Assembly (NCBI GenBank): GCA_001513505.1
Contig: LFTM01000239.1
Coordinates: 3,132-11,526 of the forward strand
Direction of reading: 5' to 3'
DNA: 8,395 bases
DNA from: Clostridiales bacterium DTU092
GTDB taxonomy: Bacteria > Bacillota > Clostridia > Caldicoprobacterales > Caldicoprobacteraceae
The translations under genes and the position numbers were made by a program. The notes under the pieces were generated by a model. It was not told where the DNA came from and made no database searches. It was given only the letters and a program-made list of their open reading frames with translations. Within the stretch, counting starts at the first letter, position 1. Each line of letters begins with the position of its first letter. Positions 1-6,366 of the stretch are shown here, piece after piece.

Positions 1-525
1 CACAAACAGTGCCTGCTGAAAGTGCATACCGCCGCCTGCATGTGCTATGATTATCGGTACATCATTAAAATCTTTCGCAATATACGCCAGATTAATAGGA
101 TCGGCAAACGGAACACCGTTTCCGGTATGAACCATTGCAGGGACTTCCAGTTCCCGGGCTACTTCAAAAACATATCTGCCGTCTTTTGACTCCGGGTTTA
201 CTGCATGGGCGATCGGCGTGATCTTTATACCGACGAAACCCAGCTCTTTAATGCAGCGTTCGGCTTCTCTCCAGTAATCTTCCTGTGTAAAATGCGGGTT
301 TATCGATGCCATTCCCCAGAAACGGCCGGGGTTATCCTGGCAAAACTTATGTATACGATCGTGAACAGCAGCGGTATCTTCCATATAAGGCCTGGAAATA
401 AAGGGTTGAACTATTGCACCGGTTACACCAAACCTGTCATAATAATACAGCAGATTCTCCTCGGTAGACTCCTCGTCAAAGACATAATCGTAACCTAAAT
501 GAGCGTGCACATCAATGATTTTCAT
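1..525 (-). CDS. Amidohydrolase-family (COG2159-like) metal-dependent hydrolase, N-terminal part, cut by window edge
   Basis: The reading frame is open from an ATG at 525 to base 1, giving 175 codons; the C-terminal part lies outside the window. The protein begins MKIIDVHAHLG, with the HxH metal pair (H7, H9) typical of the amidohydrolase_2 TIM barrel. Later come GIKITP (99-104), a VHTGNG segment with H133 and an IAHAGG segment with H162, which fit the further metal or catalytic histidines of the family. The usual late Asp ligand would lie beyond the edge. Family members are cytosolic hydrolases or decarboxylases acting on small carboxylated, cyclic or lactone substrates. The substrate here cannot be deduced. 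The start is supported by GGAGG at 536-540, 10 nt from the ATG. It overlaps the 3' end of the GntR gene by 14 bp, so the two are surely co-transcribed and probably translationally coupled. I am confident in the family, not in the reaction. Confidence 0.88.
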   Translation of the reverse strand, partial: MKIIDVHAHLGYDYVFDEESTEENLLYYYDRFGVTGAIVQPFISRPYMEDTAAVHDRIHKFCQDNPGRFWGMASINPHFTQEDYWREAERCIKELGFVGIKITPIAHAVNPESKDGRYVFEVARELEVPAMVHTGNGVPFADPINLAYIAKDFNDVPIIIAHAGGGMHFQQALFV

Positions 526-1240
526 TAAAGAGCAGCCTCCATTCTTCTATGGATTTTTGAATTGCATCCAGGGCTTTTTCCCTGTCCCTTTGCTTTATAG
601 CCATTACAATATTTTCATGCAGTTCTACGGCATTCTTACAGTTTTCAGGATAGTTATAGGTTTTTTCTACATAGGGCTTAAAAAACTCCATTACAAAATT
701 ATAGATCTTCTCTATTAGCACATTACCGGTTGCTTGCCCCAAAGTCCTGTGAAATTTCAGTTCGTGCTCAACCAGGTCCTGAGCATTATTTTGGGCCCCA
801 TTAAAGCATAACTGTTTCAAGTTATTATGCACCTGTTCCAGTTTTGCCAACTCCTCGTCCGTCGCCTTTTTAATCACCAACGTAACAATCTGCGACTCCA
901 GAAGCTCCCGCAATTCCGCCATTTCCGGCGCATCTGCACGGCTTAATATAAGGTTAAACAAAAAGGGATCAATGTTAGATTTGTTGGAAGGTTCGGCTAT
1001 ATAGGTTCCATGCCCCCTTCTTATTTCAACAACCCCAAAAGCGGACAATATCTTCATTGCCTCCCGGATAGAACCTCTGCTGACATTTAAAGATTCTGCC
1101 AGAGCTGTTTCACTCGGGAGCATGTCCCCTGGTTTTAATTTCCTGGTTATCAATAGATCTTTAATTGTGTTAATAACATACTCTACTGTCGATTCCCGTT
1201 TTTCAGGTTGGAAAAAATCTAATTTCGTCATATATAACAT
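512..1240 (-). CDS. GntR-family transcriptional regulator, FadR subfamily (FCD domain)
   Basis: A 242-residue protein. The N-terminal winged helix-turn-helix covers about residues 17-83, with the hallmark PGDMLPSETALAESLNVSRGS followed by REAMKIL and a RRGHGTY wing. An all-helical FCD ligand-binding domain follows (about 105-230), including EHELKFHRTLGQATGN and LHENIVMAIKQRD. FCD proteins usually bind a metal through an acidic residue, a His four residues later and two more His. Here the first three positions are E160, H164 and H208, while the last is S230. The regulator probably responds to a small organic acid or sugar acid and controls its own operon, since a palindrome sits inside its promoter. 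The start is uncertain: GGAGG (1244-1248) lies only 3 nt from the ATG at 1240 but 12 nt from an in-frame ATG at 1231 (M4). The downstream amidohydrolase overlaps its end by 14 bp. Family assignment is secure; the effector is unknown. Confidence 0.93.
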   Translation of the reverse strand: MLYMTKLDFFQPEKRESTVEYVINTIKDLLITRKLKPGDMLPSETALAESLNVSRGSIREAMKILSAFGVVEIRRGHGTYIAEPSNKSNIDPFLFNLILSRADAPEMAELRELLESQIVTLVIKKATDEELAKLEQVHNNLKQLCFNGAQNNAQDLVEHELKFHRTLGQATGNVLIEKIYNFVMEFFKPYVEKTYNYPENCKNAVELHENIVMAIKQRDREKALDAIQKSIEEWRLLFNENH

Positions 1241-1254
1241 CTTCCTCCGTAAAC

Positions 1255-1284
1255 ATTATACATCAAACGTCTGATGTCCGTCAA
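1255..1284 (-). promoter_or_regulatory. Sigma-A promoter of the gntR-amidohydrolase operon
   Basis: On the minus strand a -35 box TTGACG (1279-1284) is separated by 18 bp from a perfect -10 box TATAAT (1255-1260). The predicted start of transcription is near 1248, leaving a leader of only about 8-10 nt before the ATG at 1240, or about 17-19 nt before the ATG at 1231. AT-rich DNA lies upstream of the -35. The position directly before the regulator gene and the near-consensus boxes make this the strongest promoter candidate in the window. Confidence 0.85.
1261..1276. promoter_or_regulatory. Palindromic operator inside the gntR promoter spacer
   Basis: The plus strand reads CATCAAACGTCTGATG and its complement CATCAGACGTTTGATG. 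It is a 16-bp palindrome centred on ACGT, with one non-complementary base pair position per half (A/G versus C/T). It abuts the -10 box and fills 16 of the 18 spacer bases. Winged-helix GntR/FadR regulators bind short palindromes of this size, so autorepression by the adjacent gene is the natural inference. No second full copy was seen by eye elsewhere in the window. Confidence 0.78.
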
Positions 1285-1487
1285 TTTTATTTTACTGACC
1301 CTGCCATTTGTTTCCCTTTCTGCATGTGTTACATAGTCCGATAAACATTATATCCACATCATAAATTTCCAGCGTTCGTCAATATCTATGATATCATTGC
1401 ATTTAACACACACTCATGTTATTCACATATGCTAATAACATAATGCACCCATATTTTGTTATTTTTAAATGCTCATAACTTAAATTC
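1285..1487. other. AT-rich non-coding stretch between the TIM-barrel gene terminator and the gntR promoter
   Basis: No credible gene on either strand. It holds a degenerate second copy of the gntR promoter region (near 1337-1383), a perfect 10-bp palindrome ATGATATCAT at 1388-1397, and a 7-bp inverted repeat TGTTATT/AATAACA at 1417-1423 and 1434-1440. None of these has a terminator tail, and only the promoter-like repeat has an interpretable context. Confidence 0.5.
1337..1352 (-). repeat. Partial duplicate of the gntR promoter -10 region
   Basis: The plus-strand TCCGATAAACATTATA here matches TCCGTAAACATTATA at 1246-1260 apart from one inserted base. Both contain the TATAAT -10 element on the minus strand, and each is followed upstream by CGTCAAT (1279-1285 and 1377-1383), which reads as a TTGACG -35. 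In this distal copy the spacer is 24 bp, too long for a normal promoter. It carries only a CATCA half-site (1357-1361) instead of the full palindrome. Confidence 0.55.
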
Positions 1488-1516
1488 AAAAAAAGGACCC
1501 GTACAACGACGGATCC
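1488..1516 (-). terminator. Rho-independent terminator after the TIM-barrel gene
   Basis: On the minus strand GGATCCGT, a 6-nt loop and ACGGGTCC form an 8-bp stem with one G-U pair, followed directly by seven T residues (1488-1494 on the plus strand is A7). It lies 28 bp past the stop at 1545 and separates that transcription unit from the gntR operon. Confidence 0.88.
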
Positions 1517-1544
1517 ATTCATCTAGTATTATATCCTGATAACT

Positions 1545-2390
1545 TTATAACACGGGTTTAATTTTTAACATGTTCCTATCTGCAACAGTCTTAATGTAAT
1601 CGAATGCTTCAATGTATTCCTCCTGAGTATCCAGATGCTCAATTAAAACCGGCATATCTGGATCCAAATCCTCTACCAGTCTGAGAAATACGGCATAATC
1701 TATAGTGCCTTTTCCGGGAGCCACTTCGCGAATAATGGTAGTAAAGCGGTTTTCCATGATAACGTCTTTTGCATGAATGCTTTTTATGTAAGGCCCCAGC
1801 TTATCAAAGCACTCCTTGATAAATTTATCGTTAAACAGGTACTTCTGCGGAGAATTGATCATGTTTACAAAATCAAGGTGAACTCCAAATTCCTTCCTGT
1901 CTATATCCTTTATCAGACGCAGATAGCTGTCCGGAGAATCGGGATACATCCATGGCATGGGTTCAAGGGTATAAAATGTATTTTTCGGTTTTACATCATC
2001 GATAATTTCACGGACACTGTCCACTATCAATGCATATGTATCCTCGCTGTAATTATCCCTGTAAAAGCCATCCCAAATCTCTCCCCTGGAACCGGCTATG
2101 TTGACACAGCACCTTGCCCCAATCCTATCGGCCAGATCCAGCTGTTTTTTGCAATATTCCAAAGCTTTCTTACGTTCTTCTTCATCCTTTGAAACAGGAT
2201 TGCTCCACGCTCCTACTTCAGCAATCACTACACCAGCTTTTTTAGCTTCTTCCACATAGGCCTTCACCAGCTCATCCGGTGCATCAGGCCCCACCGGTGC
2301 CAGAACAGCGCTGTACCGGAGTTCTTTTACAATTTGAATCCATTCATGGGGATCATTGTAACTTCTCAAAATCGATCCGCCAAGTCTCAT
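1545..2390 (-). CDS. Sugar phosphate isomerase/epimerase-like TIM-barrel protein (xylose isomerase-like, AP endonuclease 2 fold)
   Basis: A 281-residue protein, normal length for the family, without a signal peptide. The expected metal-site residues occur at the ends of successive barrel strands: E143 in YTLEP, D173 in GVHLDFVN, H206 in SIHAKD and E251 in VLIEHL. The EVGAWSNP segment (58-65) resembles the start of the family's active-site pocket. Members isomerise or epimerise sugars, keto-sugars or inositol derivatives using a divalent metal. The substrate cannot be assigned, and an endonuclease role is unlikely given these motifs. The start ATG at 2390 has AAAGGAGG with 9 nt from GGAGG to the ATG. 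It follows the Rsm22-like gene by 21 bp and is the last gene before the terminator. The GntR and amidohydrolase genes on the other side of the terminator suggest, but do not prove, a shared catabolic theme. Confidence 0.87.
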   Translation of the reverse strand: MRLGGSILRSYNDPHEWIQIVKELRYSAVLAPVGPDAPDELVKAYVEEAKKAGVVIAEVGAWSNPVSKDEEERKKALEYCKKQLDLADRIGARCCVNIAGSRGEIWDGFYRDNYSEDTYALIVDSVREIIDDVKPKNTFYTLEPMPWMYPDSPDSYLRLIKDIDRKEFGVHLDFVNMINSPQKYLFNDKFIKECFDKLGPYIKSIHAKDVIMENRFTTIIREVAPGKGTIDYAVFLRLVEDLDPDMPVLIEHLDTQEEYIEAFDYIKTVADRNMLKIKPVL

Positions 2391-2411
2391 CTTAATGAGC
2401 CTCCTTTCATT

Positions 2412-3404
2412 CTACTTATTTCTTACAAAATTACCATTTATTATCGAGCCCCACTTTAGTTCCCGGGCTTTTCGAAACATCTCTTTATCCCTGCGTCTGA
2501 CAACGGTGTTTACCAGCCCATCGGGCGTGCACAGGTTAAGGTATATGTGTCCCTTCCTGATCTGAGGGTGGCGGATTACCCGTCCGTCAACATCCATTCC
2601 TTTGGTACGGGATAAGCACAAGAAAGAAAATTTCTCATCCTCGTAAGACAGCTCTGCGCCCTTGACCTGCCGGTGCAGGCCACTGCGGGCTACCCGCCGG
2701 GAGAAGTGACACCAGTCATTGTCCTGAATCGGGCAGGGCTTTTCATGAGGACAGGGTGCCACAATGCTAGCACCTTGATCCAGCAGCTGCTCCCGTACCT
2801 GCTTTATATTCAAAAAACCCGCAGGTGTGCCTGGTTCAATTATAATCAATAGCTGAGCCGTGCTTTCCCACAGCCTCTCCACAAAAGCAGCTCTGGATTC
2901 CTGCGGCAGCTCGTTGAGCACATAGGCCGCAATCACCGCATCATAAGGCTTAATCTCCCATCCATCTCTGATATCAGCCTTTATCCAGTTTACCTGCTCT
3001 TTGGAAAACATGCCGGAGCGGGCACATAACTTCCTGCCCAGCTCTATCATATTTTGATCCCGTTCAATTAAGGTTATATGATCCAGAGCCGGCCAAAGAG
3101 GAGAAGCTGCCCACATGGCAGTACCCGGTCCGGCTCCGGCATCAAGGAGGGTTTTGATTTCTAAATCAGGCAGGCGTTCCATGGCCTGTTCAATTGAAAA
3201 GTATATTGCAGCATATGTGGCGGGCATCCGGAAAACGGCATAAGCCAGCGCATCTTGATAAGAATCCATACACACCTTTTCCCGCGATGGCTCACCAGAG
3301 CGGTACCTTCCGGAAATTTTCTCAGTCAGCACCGCCAGCTTTTTTACCGGCAATCCGGAAAGCTGTTCCTCAATAGCAGCATGTAGTTGGGAAGGGAATT
3401 CCAT
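2412..3404 (-). CDS. Rsm22-like (METTL17-type) methyltransferase-fold ribosome assembly protein with four candidate Fe-S cysteines
   Basis: A 330-residue protein, numbered here from the ATG at 3404. A SAM-type Rossmann motif I, LLDAGAGPGT, ends at about residue 95. VLNELP lies near 162-167, and a C-terminal Cys-rich part contains APCPHEKPCPIQDNDWCHF and then FLCLSR. The cysteines C218, C224, C232 and C263 resemble the Fe-S cluster ligands described for mitochondrial Rsm22/METTL17, which associate with the small ribosomal subunit. Whether the bacterial homologues methylate rRNA or act only as assembly factors is not settled by the sequence. The frame extends two codons upstream to a TTG at 3410. 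I prefer the ATG at 3404 because AAAGGGG (3413-3419) is 8 nt from it and only 2 nt from the TTG. It sits 17 bp after the MATE stop and 21 bp before the TIM-barrel start, so all three are probably one operon. Confidence 0.85.
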   Translation of the reverse strand: MEFPSQLHAAIEEQLSGLPVKKLAVLTEKISGRYRSGEPSREKVCMDSYQDALAYAVFRMPATYAAIYFSIEQAMERLPDLEIKTLLDAGAGPGTAMWAASPLWPALDHITLIERDQNMIELGRKLCARSGMFSKEQVNWIKADIRDGWEIKPYDAVIAAYVLNELPQESRAAFVERLWESTAQLLIIIEPGTPAGFLNIKQVREQLLDQGASIVAPCPHEKPCPIQDNDWCHFSRRVARSGLHRQVKGAELSYEDEKFSFLCLSRTKGMDVDGRVIRHPQIRKGHIYLNLCTPDGLVNTVVRRRDKEMFRKARELKWGSIINGNFVRNK

Positions 3405-3412
3405 ACACAATA

Positions 3413-3419
3413 CCCCTTT
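3413..3419 (-). promoter_or_regulatory. Ribosome binding site that decides the Rsm22-like start
   Basis: AAAGGGG on the minus strand ends 8 nt before the ATG at 3404, whereas the upstream in-frame TTG (3408-3410) would leave only 2 nt. This favours the ATG start. Confidence 0.6.
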
Positions 3420-3421
3420 GT

Positions 3422-4846
3422 CTAAACCTTAATGCTTTTCCATTTACCTGAGTTAAACCTTAAAAGTACCAGCAGGGAGCGAAGAAGCTGATCGGCTGCC
3501 AGCGCCACCCATGCCCCTTCCAAACCGGTTTTCAAAACATATATTGCTAACATAGCTATTCCGGGACGAACCAGCAAAACAGTTATAAATATTACAACCG
3601 CAATGGCTCTGGTATCCCCTGCGCCCCTTAAAGCACCGGAAAGAATAAACTGGGAGGATTGAAACGGCTGTATGAAAGCTACCAGCATCAGTATTTTTGC
3701 GCCTTGTTCAATAACATCCAGGTTATCGGTATACAATCTTACAATATTTTTCCCAAATAGTATAAATGTCATAGCAAGCAGCAGGGAAACCATCATTCCT
3801 ATCCGTCGTGTATACCTGCTGTATGACTGGGCCATATCAGGCCGCTTCCTTCCCAGGCTCTGCCCCACAAGAGATGTAGCTGACACGGCAAAAGCCTGAC
3901 CGTTCATGAAGGACATGGCTTGTATATTCATACATACATTATGAGTTGCAAATGCCAGAGTGCCAAGGGATGCAACGGTCTTTGCGTAGGTTATCATACC
4001 TACCCGCATGATCAGCTGTTCAAACACGGAAGGTATACCAATTCTGAATATCCTTTTTATTGTCTCCCAGTGGGGCTTGAAACCTTCCTTTATCCTGAGC
4101 TGCAGGAACTGGTTACCTTTAAGGACAGCAATCAGAGCCATCACAAATGCTGTACACTGTCCGATAACGGTTGCCAGCGATGCTCCCGCAACCTCCAGCC
4201 TTGGAAAACCAAAATGTCCGTAGATCAATACATAATTGAAAACCACATTAACCAGATTGGCTGTCAAATTATATATCATGGCCGTTCTTGAATCCCCTAT
4301 ACCTCTCAAAGCAGCAGTTATTGTACTGGTCAGAGCCAGTACCACAAACCCAGCCATCTGTATCTGCAGATATTGTGTTCCTGCAATCAGGGTCTGTTCA
4401 TCAGCCGCCCCCATGAAACGAATCATGGGCTTTGCAAATGTAAAACCGATAACCGAAGATATGGCGGATAATACAAAGGTAAGCAGCAATGCCTGACGTA
4501 AAACCAAATTCGTCCTTTTGTAGTCCCCTTCGCCTTTGTGCCTTGCGATCAGGGCGGTAGCACCAACATTCATGGCCATAAACATGGTCATTAACAAAAA
4601 TTTAGGCTGGTTGGTAAGCCCTACGGCCGCAATGGCCCACGGCCCCAACCGCCCTACCATCATCATATCTACCATTGATACAATCTGTGTAAGAACAAAT
4701 TCCATAAATGCCGGCCATGCTATTCGCACTATGTCGGTGTACAACATTTTAGAGGTTACGCCTTCCGGCAATTTTCTGCTTACCCGCTCATACAGCCCAA
4801 AACTATTCGGATCCCCATCTCCCGGTTCTACAATATCCAAAGCCAT
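3422..4846 (-). CDS. MATE-family multidrug/cation efflux protein
   Basis: A polytopic membrane protein with about 12 predicted helices in two homologous halves, typical of MATE antiporters that export drugs or metabolites against Na+ or H+. The first helix contains IAWPAFMEFVLTQ, followed by VDMMMVGRLG. The repeated family signature appears once per half: ALRGIGDSRTA, and later GALRGAGDTRA near the C terminus. The frame stays open to a GTG at 4912 (496 residues), which would add a basic segment rich in Arg and Lys. I prefer the ATG at 4846 (474 residues) because AAAAGGA lies 7 nt upstream, while the GTG has AAGGGG at only 3 nt. The remaining N-terminal part before the first helix is hydrophilic and rather long. 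A promoter at 4960-4988 precedes it, and it is probably the first gene of a unit with the Rsm22-like and TIM-barrel genes. The substrate is unknown. Confidence 0.92.
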   Translation of the reverse strand: MALDIVEPGDGDPNSFGLYERVSRKLPEGVTSKMLYTDIVRIAWPAFMEFVLTQIVSMVDMMMVGRLGPWAIAAVGLTNQPKFLLMTMFMAMNVGATALIARHKGEGDYKRTNLVLRQALLLTFVLSAISSVIGFTFAKPMIRFMGAADEQTLIAGTQYLQIQMAGFVVLALTSTITAALRGIGDSRTAMIYNLTANLVNVVFNYVLIYGHFGFPRLEVAGASLATVIGQCTAFVMALIAVLKGNQFLQLRIKEGFKPHWETIKRIFRIGIPSVFEQLIMRVGMITYAKTVASLGTLAFATHNVCMNIQAMSFMNGQAFAVSATSLVGQSLGRKRPDMAQSYSRYTRRIGMMVSLLLAMTFILFGKNIVRLYTDNLDVIEQGAKILMLVAFIQPFQSSQFILSGALRGAGDTRAIAVVIFITVLLVRPGIAMLAIYVLKTGLEGAWVALAADQLLRSLLVLLRFNSGKWKSIKV

Positions 4847-4853
4847 CCGGTAT

Positions 4854-4860
4854 TCCTTTT
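4854..4860 (-). promoter_or_regulatory. Ribosome binding site supporting the internal MATE start
   Basis: AAAAGGA on the minus strand lies 7 nt before the ATG at 4846. The competing GTG at 4912 is preceded by two tandem copies of GTGTAAGGG (4917-4925 and 4928-4936), whose AAGGGG is only 3 nt from it. The choice is moderate, not decisive. Confidence 0.45.
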
Positions 4861-4959
4861 GAGGTTTTCTCCTGCGATACCTGGTTATTAAATTGCTAAT
4901 TTTAATGTTCACTTTCCCCTTACACTTCCCTTACACCATAAAAACTACATACATAAACT

Positions 4960-4988
4960 ATCATAGCATAAACAAATTTTTATGTCTA
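4960..4988 (-). promoter_or_regulatory. Promoter upstream of the MATE gene
   Basis: On the minus strand TAGACA (4983-4988, five of six matches to the -35 consensus) and TATGAT (4960-4965, five of six to -10) are 17 bp apart. Predicted transcription starts near 4953. It lies in the gap after the ADP-ribosylglycohydrolase gene, with no terminator between them, so the MATE group may be transcribed both from here and by read-through. Confidence 0.65.
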
Positions 4989-4998
4989 ATTATGCTAT
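4963..4998. repeat. 9-bp inverted repeat spanning the MATE promoter
   Basis: ATAGCATAA (4963-4971) is exactly complementary to TTATGCTAT (4990-4998), with 18 bp between. The left arm overlaps the -10 box and the right arm abuts the -35 box. There is no T tail on the minus strand, so a terminator is unlikely. A regulator operator or a transcript hairpin at the end of the upstream mRNA are both possible. Confidence 0.55.
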
Positions 4999-5014
4999 AT
5001 CCTGTTTTAATAAT

Positions 5015-6322
5015 TCATCCCAGTATTATCTCTGCTTGCTTTGCATATCTGTTAATTACATCATCTATTTTGAAGATCTCTGCATTATTCATATAAGTAT
5101 GAATCTTATTGTTGAAAGGTCTGTACCAATGCTCGGGTATACCGGTTTTTCCTACCAGGGCACCTACTATACTTCCGGCAGTAGCAGCGGTACAGTCGTT
5201 GTCAAGACCCATAGCCACCGTTTGTGAAAGTACCTTTGTCACATCGTTTCCACCTATAGTAAGCCCGAAGATAGTCAGGCATGCATTGTTTATCGTATGA
5301 ACACCGCTCATGCCTTTAAACCTGTCATCCACTGCCTGGCGTGCATCACGGTAATCCTTTATATTTTTAGCTTCTTCGAGAGCCCATCTGACCGCATCTG
5401 CCAACAGGCAGTTTTCCGGTATCTCGGTAAGACCTACCTTAAGAGCATCTACCGCATTATCTACTGCAAAGGCAGCAGCCTGGGCTGCGCTGAAAAACAT
5501 CTCACCATATATACCGTTGCGCCGGTGGCTGAGATAAGCATCCCTGTATGCCATTTCCGCAGCCTTTTCAGGATATCCCGGTGCCAAATAGGCCCATCCG
5601 TCCGAACGAATATCGGCACCTATCCACTGGCAGTATGGATTGCCCTTATCAGCTGCTTCATACGCACTTATACCGGCTTTAATATTCCTCAGGGCTATAT
5701 CCTCAGCCGTACATGCTATAGGTAGATATTTAATCCATGCCTTGGCCACGTCCTCGGTTGTAAAATCTTTCCCGAAATCTTCCACTATCAATAAACCTAA
5801 CAGTGTGTATGTAACGTCGTCATCTACAGGCACCCCATCCATCTTGTCACGGGTATAGTCCTGGTTGCGATTTTTATCATACCTGAGATTCGAAGGATCT
5901 TTAGCCTGTGACCAGTAGTCGACCGGAGGGAAAGGATCTCCGATAAACTCAGCCCATTCACGCATACTCTCTATAGGCCAGCCCTCTACAATAGCGCCAA
6001 GAGTACAGCCGGCCATACGGGCAAGAAGGGCTCCCTCAACCTTTTCCAAATACTTTTCCCTGTCGAATTTTCCCCACAGCCTCCTGGGACCATCCGGCCT
6101 TAATTTACGAATATCCTCCAAACAATTAGGCTCCTGCAACGCCAGCTTCTCGTCAATGGGCAAGCTGTTAATTTGCGATATGGCTTCCTTCAGACTTTCT
6201 TCGGCCTTCAGCAGAATGTTTTCTACATCCTGCACGTTTGCACCGTATTCACATCGCAATTTGGCATACTCATATAAATGTTGCAGGACAGCGCGGTAAT
6301 CAGGCATATTGGGATATTGCAT
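5015..6322 (-). CDS. ADP-ribosylglycohydrolase (DraG/ARH) family protein with N-terminal extension
   Basis: A 435-residue protein. The family core starts near residue 92 with VEGALLARMAGCTLGAIVEG. The two metal-binding acidic clusters follow, PVDDDVTYTLLGL (D167-D169) and GLDNDCTAATAGSIVGAL (D374, D376). The family hydrolyses N- or O-glycosidic bonds to ADP-ribose or related ribosides using two Mg2+ ions. The usual TDDT and G-D-x-D-T motifs are altered: Thr positions read as D167 and C377, which may signal a different substrate. The first 90 residues form a charged, probably helical extension that I do not recognise. No signal peptide or membrane helix is seen, so it should be cytosolic. The ATG at 6322 has AAGGAGGT, with 8 nt from GGAGG to the ATG. 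It has its own promoter and lies 102-168 bp upstream of the MATE gene, depending on that start. The physiological substrate is unknown. Confidence 0.88.
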   Translation of the reverse strand: MQYPNMPDYRAVLQHLYEYAKLRCEYGANVQDVENILLKAEESLKEAISQINSLPIDEKLALQEPNCLEDIRKLRPDGPRRLWGKFDREKYLEKVEGALLARMAGCTLGAIVEGWPIESMREWAEFIGDPFPPVDYWSQAKDPSNLRYDKNRNQDYTRDKMDGVPVDDDVTYTLLGLLIVEDFGKDFTTEDVAKAWIKYLPIACTAEDIALRNIKAGISAYEAADKGNPYCQWIGADIRSDGWAYLAPGYPEKAAEMAYRDAYLSHRRNGIYGEMFFSAAQAAAFAVDNAVDALKVGLTEIPENCLLADAVRWALEEAKNIKDYRDARQAVDDRFKGMSGVHTINNACLTIFGLTIGGNDVTKVLSQTVAMGLDNDCTAATAGSIVGALVGKTGIPEHWYRPFNNKIHTYMNNAEIFKIDDVINRYAKQAEIILG

Positions 6323-6366
6323 ATTTTTTACCTCCTTAAAATCAATTTTCAGACAAATCTATGAAT

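Noticed and set aside
205..498. A 97-codon plus-strand open frame at the left end
   Set aside because: It is antisense to the amidohydrolase, whose HxH and later His motifs make the minus-strand frame convincing.
1388..1440. Palindrome ATGATATCAT and the TGTTATT/AATAACA inverted repeat as operators or a terminator
   Set aside because: AT-rich, short, without T tails or promoter boxes nearby; chance occurrence is likely in such DNA.
1773..2192. A 139-codon plus-strand open frame inside the TIM-barrel gene
   Set aside because: It lies wholly opposite a gene with clear family motifs, has no ribosome site, and its product looks like an antisense shadow.
3920..4862. Several plus-strand frames of 70-120 codons across the MATE gene
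   Set aside because: They overlap each other and the MATE frame; none has a ribosome site or recognisable domain.
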